From assembly GCA_010906935.1 (NCBI GenBank), contig JAAFHC010000004.1, forward strand, positions 1-41,936: a DNA stretch of 41,936 nucleotides, in the 5' to 3' direction. A model generated the notes under the pieces. The model saw only the letters and a program-made list of their open reading frames with translations, was not told the DNA's origin and ran no database searches. A program made the position numbers and the translations under genes. Positions 8,046 through 14,553 of this stretch are shown piece after piece. Each line of letters starts with the position of its first letter. Position 1 is the first letter of the stretch. This DNA is from Gelidibacter sp. GTDB taxonomy: Bacteria > Bacteroidota > Bacteroidia > Flavobacteriales > Flavobacteriaceae.

Positions 8046-8937
8046 TTAAATCTTTCAAAGCATATTTTAAGGTTGGAAACTCAAATTTAAATCCGGATGC
8101 AACAATTTTTTCAGAAGAAACCCGGCTTCCTTCCAATAAAATTAATGCCATTTCTCCCAAAATTAGTTTTAAAAAGAAAGCGGGAATATTGGGCAGCCAT
8201 AATGGCTTTTTAAGCTTTTTGGCAATCATTTTGGTGAGTGATTTATTGGTGATGTGTTCAGTGGCAACGGCATTGTAAATTCCTTTAAGTTCACTATTTT
8301 CAATGGCTGCAACATACATATTACACAAATCGTAGAGGTGAATCCAGGGCATAAATTGTTCTCCGCTTCCAATTGGCGCGCCAACACCCAGTTTTATGGG
8401 TTGGCTTAATTTTTCTAAAGCGCCACCTTCTTTGGCAAACACAACGCTGGTTCTTAAAATAACTGTGCGAATATTGATGGCTTCAAATTGCATGGATGCC
8501 TTTTCCCAAACTTTACATATTTCACTGATAAAATCCTCACCCGCAGCATCATTTTCATTGTAAATTTTTTCTGAAGTTGTGGCGCCGTAATAGCCAATTC
8601 CCGATGCTGCAATAAATCCTTTTAAATTAGGGTTGAGTTCTTTCACTTTTTCAAATAAAAGATTGGCGGTATCAACCCGGCTGTTTATTAAATCTTTTTT
8701 TATTTGCGGTGTCCAGCGTTTGTCCGCAATGCCTTCACCGGCCAAATGAATGATGTAATCGGCTTCAATAATGGCTTTTGCATCTATATGACGTGTTTCG
8801 GTATTCCAGTAGTAATTATTGGGTTTTGGGTTTTGGTTTCTGCTTAATATGGCAACTTTATGGCCTTTATTTCTAAGCAATTCGCAAAGTTTTTTTCCTA
8901 TAAATCCGGTTCCGCCGGTCACTAAAATTGAAGCCAT
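8038..8937 (-). CDS. TIGR01777 family NAD(P)-dependent epimerase (SDR39U1-like)
   Basis: An extended short-chain dehydrogenase/reductase of 299 residues, close to the TIGR01777/YfcH/SDR39U1 group. The N-terminal Rossmann motif is ILVTGGTGFIGKKL (4-17). Also seen are IIHLAGEGIADKRW (62-75), INSRVDTANLL, FIAASGIGYYG (108-118), where the active Tyr and neighbouring residues of the family sit, and FMPWIHLYDLC. The C-terminal DUF1731-like region contains PAFFLKLILGEMA and LLEGSRVSSEKI. The reaction is not established for this group. Its 3' end overlaps the convergent monooxygenase gene by 8 bases with no terminator between. An upstream terminator hairpin places a T-tract right at its ATG. Confidence 0.88.
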   Translation of the reverse strand: MASILVTGGTGFIGKKLCELLRNKGHKVAILSRNQNPKPNNYYWNTETRHIDAKAIIEADYIIHLAGEGIADKRWTPQIKKDLINSRVDTANLLFEKVKELNPNLKGFIAASGIGYYGATTSEKIYNENDAAGEDFISEICKVWEKASMQFEAINIRTVILRTSVVFAKEGGALEKLSQPIKLGVGAPIGSGEQFMPWIHLYDLCNMYVAAIENSELKGIYNAVATEHITNKSLTKMIAKKLKKPLWLPNIPAFFLKLILGEMALILLEGSRVSSEKIVASGFKFEFPTLKYALKDLIN

Positions 8938-8984
8938 AAAAAAAATCGGTTATTTAATTGTATAAAGTAACAAAAAATAACCGA
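8938..8984 (-). terminator. Terminator of the ferredoxin oxidoreductase operon, abutting the next ATG
   Basis: On the minus strand: TCGGTTATTT (8975-8984 complement), a 19-base loop, AAATAACCGA (8946-8955 complement), then eight T (8945-8938) directly followed by the ATG at 8937. It fits a rho-independent terminator for the gene ending at 9017, yet it occupies the whole leader of the epimerase gene. Confidence 0.65.
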
Positions 8985-9016
8985 ATTTTTAAATTGAAAT
9001 AAAGAATAACTAAAAA

Positions 9017-9586
9017 CTAATTTTGAAACACGTGTTTTTCTATTTTATAAGGAACAATATTATTCATTCCCATGGTAATGGCTTCTACATTGAGCGGAAT
9101 TAAATTATGATAACGTTCAGAGATTGATTTTTTCAAGCCCTCAATCACGTTTTCTAATTTTACAACGGGTTTTACTTTTAAATAGCCGCCTAAAATAATC
9201 ATATTAAAAATTTTCTTATTTCCCATTTCTGAAGCCAATTTTGTGCCTTCAATTTGGTAAATTTTGATATCAGTTCTTGTAGGATGTGCAGTAATTCCGT
9301 TGGGATCGTAAATTAAAACGCCTCCCGGTTTTACGGATTCCTCAAATTTATCCATCGATTGCTGGTTCAAAATAATGGCGGTATCTACAATTTTTAAGTA
9401 AGGTGAACTAATTCTTTCATCACTTAAAATTACGGTAACATTGGCTGTTCCTCCGCGCATTTCAGGTCCGTAAGAAGGCATCCAGCTCACTTCCTGATCT
9501 TGCATGATACCAGAATAGGCCAATATTTTTCCCATGGATAGCACTCCTTGTCCACCAAAACCTGCGATAATAATTTCTTCTGTCAT
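9017..9586 (-). CDS. 2-oxoacid:ferredoxin oxidoreductase, gamma subunit
   Basis: A 189-residue gamma domain protein (pyruvate/ketoisovalerate oxidoreductase catalytic family). It shows the nucleotide-like loop IIIAGFGGQGVLSMG (5-19) and the family motif MPSYGPEMRGGTANVTVI (36-53), which contacts CoA and the other subunits. It is the last of four genes in the order ferredoxin, alpha, beta, gamma, all on the minus strand. The gap to the beta gene is four bases. Together they form an enzyme that decarboxylates a 2-oxoacid to acyl-CoA and reduces ferredoxin. The substrate may be 2-oxoglutarate (Kor type) or branched-chain 2-oxoacids (Vor type); the sequence alone does not decide. Confidence 0.88.
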   Translation of the reverse strand: MTEEIIIAGFGGQGVLSMGKILAYSGIMQDQEVSWMPSYGPEMRGGTANVTVILSDERISSPYLKIVDTAIILNQQSMDKFEESVKPGGVLIYDPNGITAHPTRTDIKIYQIEGTKLASEMGNKKIFNMIILGGYLKVKPVVKLENVIEGLKKSISERYHNLIPLNVEAITMGMNNIVPYKIEKHVFQN

Positions 9587-9590
9587 TGTT

Positions 9591-10367
9591 TTATTTTTTT
9601 AAGATACCATCTACTTTTATATCACCAAGCGGAAAGTATGGAAACATATTTTCTTCCATCCAAATATTTGACTCATTTGGTCCCATTTTCCAACCTGAGT
9701 TGCAGTTTGATACGATTTCAATAAATGAAAGCCCTTTTCCCAAACGTGTGTTTTCAAATGCTTTTTGAATTGCTTTTTTAGCTTTACGCGCATGTTTGTG
9801 TGTATGAACAGCATGACGCGTTACGTAATAAACACCGGGAAGATTGGCGATTAACTCCGTTATTTTTAATGGGGAACCCATTGTTTCAATATCTCTTCCG
9901 TAAGGTGACGTGGAAGATTTCATTCCTGCCAAGGTTGTTGGCGCCATTTGTCCGCCTGTCATTCCGTAAATTCCATTATTCACAAAAATAATGACAATGT
10001 TTTCACCTCTGTTACAAGCGTGAATGGTTTCCGCAGTTCCAATGGCGGCCAAATCACCGTCGCCTTGGTACGTGAACACATATTTTTCAGGCCAAAGTCT
10101 TGAAATGGCTGTTGCTACCGCCGGTGCGCGACCGTGTGCGGCTTGTGTCATATCTATATTCATAAAATCATAAGCCAATACAGAGCAGCCAACCGGTGCA
10201 ACACCGATAACATCTTCTGAAATGCCCATTTCATCAATGACTTCCATGGTTAAATTGTGCGCAGTTCCATGACCACAACCCGGACAATAAGACAGGGCGG
10301 TGTTTGTCATTAATTTTGTTTTACAGAATACTTGATTTTCTGGTCTTATGATGTCTGATACTTCCAT
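9591..10367 (-). CDS. 2-oxoacid:ferredoxin oxidoreductase, beta subunit (ThDP-binding)
   Basis: A 258-residue ThDP-binding subunit. It contains YCPGCGHGTAHNL (27-39), the cofactor/metal motif QGDGDLAAIGTAE (101-113) and VNNGIYGMTGGQMAPTT (129-145), as in 2-oxoglutarate or ketoisovalerate ferredoxin oxidoreductase beta chains. The start MEVSDIIRPE lies inside the alpha gene, a 47-base overlap. That start matches the family N-terminus as I know it; the next Met is 20 residues on, just before the conserved CPGC, and would remove part of the fold. Works with the alpha, gamma and ferredoxin subunits in a cytosolic complex. No frameshifts or missing motifs are seen. Confidence 0.9.
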   Translation of the reverse strand: MEVSDIIRPENQVFCKTKLMTNTALSYCPGCGHGTAHNLTMEVIDEMGISEDVIGVAPVGCSVLAYDFMNIDMTQAAHGRAPAVATAISRLWPEKYVFTYQGDGDLAAIGTAETIHACNRGENIVIIFVNNGIYGMTGGQMAPTTLAGMKSSTSPYGRDIETMGSPLKITELIANLPGVYYVTRHAVHTHKHARKAKKAIQKAFENTRLGKGLSFIEIVSNCNSGWKMGPNESNIWMEENMFPYFPLGDIKVDGILKK

Positions 10368-11445
10368 TTTTAATAATTTTTTGTTCTAAAGCTTCTAAAA
10401 TTTCTTCTGGAGTGTGAATAATCCCTCCGGTTCTTCCAAAATGTTCAACGGGTACTTTAAATTCAACAGAAAGTCGAACATCTTCTACCATTTGACCCGC
10501 ATTTAATTCAACACTTAAAATTCCTTTAACCTGATCGGCCAATTCAAAAAGTGCTTGTTTTGGAAAAGGAAATAAAGTGATTGGTCTTAATAAACCCAAT
10601 TTTATTCCTTTCGCTCTGGCCAATTCAACCGCCTTTTGTGAAATTCGTGCGCTTGAACCGTAAGCAACGATCAAATATTCAGCGTCGTCGCAGTTTATTT
10701 TTTCAAAACGCAAATCTTCTTTTTCCATCTGTTCATATTTTTTCATTAATCTATGAACTCTGGCTTCCATTTTTTCCGATTGTAAATCGAGTGAAGTGAT
10801 AATATTGCGTTCTCTTCCTTTTTTGCCTGTTGTTGCCCAACTGCCGTTTTTTTCAATCAGTTCCTCATTGGTCATTCTTGGTTTTTGTGGTTTAAGGATG
10901 ACCTTTTCCATCATTTGGCCAATCAATCCATCCGAAAGAATTAATACCGGAGCGAGATATTTAAATGCAATATCAAAAGCATCTTCCACAAAATCGGCCA
11001 TTTCCTGAACCGATGCCGGCGCTAAAACATAGAGTTTGTAATCTCCATGTCCGCCACCTTTTACCGATTGAAAATAGTCGGCCTGTGAAGGTTGGATAGT
11101 TCCCAATCCCGGTCCGCCTCGAACAACATTTACAATTACGGCAGGCAATTCTGCGCCTGCTAAATAGGAGATTCCTTCCAATTTTAAAGAAATTCCAGGA
11201 CTTGATGAAGAAGTCATTGCTTTTTTACCGGTGCTTGCGGCGCCATAAACCATGTTTATTGCAGCTATTTCGCTTTCCGCTTGTAAAACAACCATTCCTG
11301 TTCTTAATTCAGGACGCTCGGTCATTAAATATTCAATAATTTCTGTTTGTGGTGTGATAGGATAACCGAAATAACCATCAACTCCAGCCCTAATTGCAGC
11401 TTCAGCCAACGCTTCGTTACCTTTCATTAATTTTAATTCTGACAT
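10321..11445 (-). CDS. 2-oxoacid:ferredoxin oxidoreductase, alpha subunit (VorB/KorA-like)
   Basis: The 374-residue alpha chain, with the pyrimidine-binding domain of ThDP enzymes first (MKGNEALAEAAIRAG, then YFGYPITPQTEIIEYL), AESEIAAINMVYGAA and SSPGISLKLEGISYLAG, and domain II with LSDGLIGQM. The C-terminal segment (YLIVAYGSSARISQKAVE, LLRPITLFPFP) is the transketolase-C-like domain. The frame is open upstream to 11544, but that part overlaps the ferredoxin gene; the ATG at 11443-11445 (MSELKLMKGN) is the right start, 20 bases after the ferredoxin stop. The 3' end overlaps the beta gene by 47 bases. In databases this type is often named 3-methyl-2-oxobutanoate dehydrogenase subunit VorB. 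Confidence 0.88.
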   Translation of the reverse strand: MSELKLMKGNEALAEAAIRAGVDGYFGYPITPQTEIIEYLMTERPELRTGMVVLQAESEIAAINMVYGAASTGKKAMTSSSSPGISLKLEGISYLAGAELPAVIVNVVRGGPGLGTIQPSQADYFQSVKGGGHGDYKLYVLAPASVQEMADFVEDAFDIAFKYLAPVLILSDGLIGQMMEKVILKPQKPRMTNEELIEKNGSWATTGKKGRERNIITSLDLQSEKMEARVHRLMKKYEQMEKEDLRFEKINCDDAEYLIVAYGSSARISQKAVELARAKGIKLGLLRPITLFPFPKQALFELADQVKGILSVELNAGQMVEDVRLSVEFKVPVEHFGRTGGIIHTPEEILEALEQKIIKNGSIRHHKTRKSSIL

Positions 11446-11465
11446 TATATGCAATGTTTTAAATG

Positions 11466-11696
11466 TTATACTGAAACTTTTACTCTGTACACGGAGATTG
11501 CTCTGTCTGGACATACAATGCCACAATTTGTACAGCCTGTACAAGCTTCAGGGTTTTTCATGTAAGCATAGTGATAGCCTTTTCTGTTGATGTCAGTTGA
11601 CATGCCAATCACATCTTCCGGACAAACAGGAATACAAACCTCGCAGCCTTTGCAGGTTTGTGTATCAACAACTATAGCTCCTTTTACTTTTGCCAT
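11466..11696 (-). CDS. 2-oxoacid:ferredoxin oxidoreductase, delta (2[4Fe-4S] ferredoxin) subunit
   Basis: A 76-residue ferredoxin-like subunit with two complete cluster motifs: CKGCEVCIPVC (Cys15, 18, 21, 25) and CTGCTNCGIVC (Cys52, 55, 58, 62), each followed by Pro. It passes electrons from the ThDP centre of the beta chain to an external ferredoxin. It is the first gene of the four-gene operon, with a TAnnTTTG promoter box about 46 bases upstream. Some clostridial-type ferredoxins look similar, but the position directly ahead of alpha, beta and gamma genes marks it as the complex subunit. Confidence 0.92.
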   Translation of the reverse strand: MAKVKGAIVVDTQTCKGCEVCIPVCPEDVIGMSTDINRKGYHYAYMKNPEACTGCTNCGIVCPDRAISVYRVKVSV

Positions 11697-11742
11697 ATCT
11701 ATAAATTTATATATGAATACTGTAGTGTAATTTTATTATTCT

Positions 11743-11750
11743 CAAAGATA
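11743..11750 (-). promoter_or_regulatory. -7 promoter element of the ferredoxin oxidoreductase operon
   Basis: TATCTTTG on the minus strand matches TAnnTTTG. It is 46 bases upstream of the ferredoxin-subunit ATG. The -33 region is not clear. Confidence 0.4.
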
Positions 11751-11840
11751 TGGGTTAATTATTGTAAAAAGAATGATAAATGTCAATACGAAAACGTTTT
11801 CTAATTCTTTTTGGAAAGTTTTATATGAAGTTCTAAAAAT

Positions 11841-11864
11841 AAAAACACCCAAGCGGGTGTTTTA
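11841..11864 (-). terminator. Intrinsic terminator after the E1 dehydrogenase gene
   Basis: Stem AAAACACCC (11842-11850), loop AAGC, GGGTGTTTT (11855-11863), 9 bp. On the minus strand it is followed by a T-rich tract. It lies 33 bases after the stop of the fused E1 gene. Confidence 0.8.
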
Positions 11865-11896
11865 TTGATAAATTTTAAAATGTAATTTGTGTTACA

Positions 11897-14347
11897 TTAA
11901 TATAAAGGTTTATATTTTGTTGGATTTACCTCATTCATCATGCCATAAATTGCCTCAAAAATATCTTCTTCATTGGGTTTTGAAAAATAATCGCCGTCGG
12001 TTCCGTAAGCTGCTCTGTGAGGTTTTGCGGTTAAAGTAACAGGCTTGCTGTCTAAATAGGCGTAAGCATTTTGCTTTTCTAAAATTTCATTTAATAAATA
12101 AGCAGATGCGCCTCCTGGAACATCTTCATCAATAATGATCAATCTGTTTGTTTTTTTGATGCTTTTAACCACATCCTTATTGGTGTCAAATGGCAACAGA
12201 CTTTGAACATCAATAATTTCAATATCAATATCAACCTGTTTTAAACTGTTTACCACATCTTCCACCAATTTTAAGGTGGAACCGTAGGAAACAACAGTAA
12301 TATCTTTCCCAATTTTAATGGTTTCAACAACACCGATTGGTGTTTTAAATTCCCCTAAATTGTTAGGGAATTTTTCTTTAAGTCGGTATCCGTTTAAATT
12401 TTCAACAATCAATGCAGGTTCGTCGCATTCCAACAAAGTATTGTAAAATCCGGCAGCTTTCGTCATATTTCTTGGAACCAAAATATTCATTCCCCTTAAT
12501 AAATGCACAATAGCGCCCATCGGCGATCCAGAATGCCAGATTCCTTCCAAACGGTGGCCACGGGTTCTTACAATTAACGGCGCTTTTTGTTTGCCAACAG
12601 TTCTGTAATGCAGTGTAGCCAAATCGTCACTCAATATTTGAATGGCGTACAATAAATAATCTAAATATTGAATTTCGGCAATTGGACGCAAGCCTCTTAG
12701 CGCCATTCCTATCCCTTGCCCGATAATGGTTGCTTCTCTAATGCCTGTATCGGCAACGCGAAGTTTTCCATATTTTTCCTGAAGTCCAACGAGTCCCTGA
12801 TTTACATCGCCAATATTTCCTGCATCTTCGCCAAAAATGAACAAATCTTTGTATTTTGAAAAGAGGATGTCAAAATTGTCTTTTATAATAATTCTGCCAT
12901 CAACCAATTCTGCATTTGCATCATAAGTTGGCAAAACTTCTTTTACATGACTTACTTTTTTATCACTTTGACTGTATAAATAGGAGCTGTAGCTTGGTTG
13001 TTCTGTTTTTAAATAACTGACAATCCAATTTTGCAGTTGCGTTTTTTCGGCAAACTTCTCCTCTCTTACGTAAACAATGGCTTTTCTAGCAGCAACTAAA
13101 AGGTCTTTTCTTGAAGTGTCTAAAACAGTGGCCAAATCGTTTTTCAATTTAATAATAAATGGTTTGTTATGGCTTTTTGTCGCAAGATTCTCCAACAATT
13201 GAATAACCTTGATTTTTTCTTCTTTTACCGGATTTAAAAAAGCATTCCAAGCATCTCTTCTGGCTTGATTGACCTCTTTTTTTGCTTCTTTTTCAATGAT
13301 GATCAATTCTTCTTCGGCATCTACAAATCGCAGCAAGTTATTATTGCTGTCTTTTAATTCGAATTCAATAATCCAGTCGCGCATTTTGACTAGACAGTCG
13401 TTTTGTTTTTCCCAAATTAAGCGTTCTTTTGATTTGTAGCGTTCGTGTGAACCGGAAGTTGAATGGCCTTGTGGCTGTGTTAAATCTTTTACATGAATTA
13501 AAACGGGCACATGCTCTTCTCTGGCAATTTTTGCTGCTTTGTTGTAAACGGAAATCAATTGTGGATAATCCCAGCCATTTACTACGAAAATCTCAAATCC
13601 GTCTTCGGTTTCATTGCGTTGAAATCCTTTTAATATTTCAGAAATACTTTCTTTGGTAGTTTGATATTTTGCCGGAACAGAAATACCGTAATCATCGTCC
13701 CAAACGCTAATAATCATAGGAACCTGTAAAACTCCTGCTGCATTTATGGTTTCAAAAAATAAGCCTTCTGAAGTGCTTGCGTTTCCAATAGTTCCCCACG
13801 AAATTTCATTTCCGTTGTTTGAAAATTTTGGATTTTTTAATTCAGGAATATTTCGAAATTTTTTTGATGCTTGTGCAATTCCGAGCATTCTAGGCATTTG
13901 TCCGGCTGTTGGTGAAATATCTCCAGTGGAATTGTATTGTTCGGTCAAGTTTTTAAAATGGCCATTTTCGTCCAAACTATGTGTTGCAAAATGGCCGCCC
14001 ATTTGTCTGCCGCCCGACATAGGATCGGCATTGATGTCGGCATGAGCATAAAGCCCAGCAAAAAATTGTTGGGGAGTTAGCTCGCCAATGGCCATCATAA
14101 AAGTTTGGTCGCGATAATAACCCGACCGAAAATCTCCTTTCTTAAAAGCCTTCGCCATAGCCAGTTGAGGCACTTCTTTGCCATCTCCAAAAATGCCAAA
14201 TTTTGCCTTTCCGGTTAATACTTCTCTACGGCCCAAGTAACTGCATTCTCTACTTATTACCGCAATTTGGTAATCGCGTAAGACTTCCTTTTTAAATTGA
14301 TTGAATGATAATTGTTCTTGGTTGGTGGATGAAGATTTTACCTGCAT
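11897..14347 (-). CDS. 2-oxoacid dehydrogenase E1, fused alpha and beta subunits
   Basis: An 816-residue fusion of the two E1 chains of a branched-chain-type 2-oxoacid dehydrogenase. E1 uses ThDP to decarboxylate the oxoacid and acylate the lipoyl group of E2. The N-terminal alpha half shows YYRDQTFMMAIG, SGGRQMGGHF, SPTAGQMPRMLGIAQA and the ThDP region GTIGNASTSEGLFFETIN with VWDDDYGIS. In that region the usual GDG reads GNA, as I recall for Bacteroidetes forms. From about residue 490 the beta half follows: FIFGEDAGNIGDVNQGL, ADTGIREATIIGQGIGMAL, RTRGHRLEGIWHSGSPMG. It stands alone, with its own promoter (14379-14410) and terminator; E2 and E3 are not nearby. Branched-chain substrates are likely but not proven. 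Confidence 0.88.
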   Translation of the reverse strand: MQVKSSSTNQEQLSFNQFKKEVLRDYQIAVISRECSYLGRREVLTGKAKFGIFGDGKEVPQLAMAKAFKKGDFRSGYYRDQTFMMAIGELTPQQFFAGLYAHADINADPMSGGRQMGGHFATHSLDENGHFKNLTEQYNSTGDISPTAGQMPRMLGIAQASKKFRNIPELKNPKFSNNGNEISWGTIGNASTSEGLFFETINAAGVLQVPMIISVWDDDYGISVPAKYQTTKESISEILKGFQRNETEDGFEIFVVNGWDYPQLISVYNKAAKIAREEHVPVLIHVKDLTQPQGHSTSGSHERYKSKERLIWEKQNDCLVKMRDWIIEFELKDSNNNLLRFVDAEEELIIIEKEAKKEVNQARRDAWNAFLNPVKEEKIKVIQLLENLATKSHNKPFIIKLKNDLATVLDTSRKDLLVAARKAIVYVREEKFAEKTQLQNWIVSYLKTEQPSYSSYLYSQSDKKVSHVKEVLPTYDANAELVDGRIIIKDNFDILFSKYKDLFIFGEDAGNIGDVNQGLVGLQEKYGKLRVADTGIREATIIGQGIGMALRGLRPIAEIQYLDYLLYAIQILSDDLATLHYRTVGKQKAPLIVRTRGHRLEGIWHSGSPMGAIVHLLRGMNILVPRNMTKAAGFYNTLLECDEPALIVENLNGYRLKEKFPNNLGEFKTPIGVVETIKIGKDITVVSYGSTLKLVEDVVNSLKQVDIDIEIIDVQSLLPFDTNKDVVKSIKKTNRLIIIDEDVPGGASAYLLNEILEKQNAYAYLDSKPVTLTAKPHRAAYGTDGDYFSKPNEEDIFEAIYGMMNEVNPTKYKPLY

Positions 14348-14378
14348 ATTTTTGATTTTATTAGTAGGGGTAAAGTTA

Positions 14379-14410
14379 CAAATTTAAATGGTAATTAAAA
14401 TTGGGGCAAA
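14379..14410 (-). promoter_or_regulatory. Promoter of the fused E1 gene
   Basis: On the minus strand TTTG (14407-14410) is followed after 20 bases by TAAATTTG (14379-14386), matching the Bacteroidetes -33/-7 consensus. The -7 box lies 31 bases before the ATG at 14347. Confidence 0.65.
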
Positions 14411-14420
14411 AAACGGGGAT

Positions 14421-14494
14421 AAAAGTTAAAATGTTAAAAGTTAAAAGTTAAAGGTTAAATGTTAAAAGTTAAATATTAAAGGTTAAAAGTTAAG
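14421..14494. repeat. Degenerate heptanucleotide tandem repeat
   Basis: About ten units of a 7-base motif close to GTTAAAA (variants GTTAAAG, GTTAAAT, ATTAAAG). It lies between the outer-membrane protein gene and the E1 gene in a 206-base gap without genes. Such arrays are common between Bacteroidetes genes, probably by slippage. Confidence 0.7.
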
Positions 14495-14521
14495 CAATTA
14501 AAATTAATTGACAAAAAACTT

Positions 14522-14540
14522 GAAACCTGAAACCTGAAAC
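14522..14540. repeat. Second heptanucleotide repeat
   Basis: GAAACCT in 2.7 copies, next to the GTTAAAA array and with the same 7-base period but an unrelated sequence. Confidence 0.6.
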
Positions 14541-14553
14541 AGATAACTCACAA

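Noticed and set aside
11446-11544. N-terminal extension of the alpha oxidoreductase subunit
   Set aside because: It runs through the end of the ferredoxin gene and lacks family similarity; MSELKLMKGN at 11445 is the conserved start.
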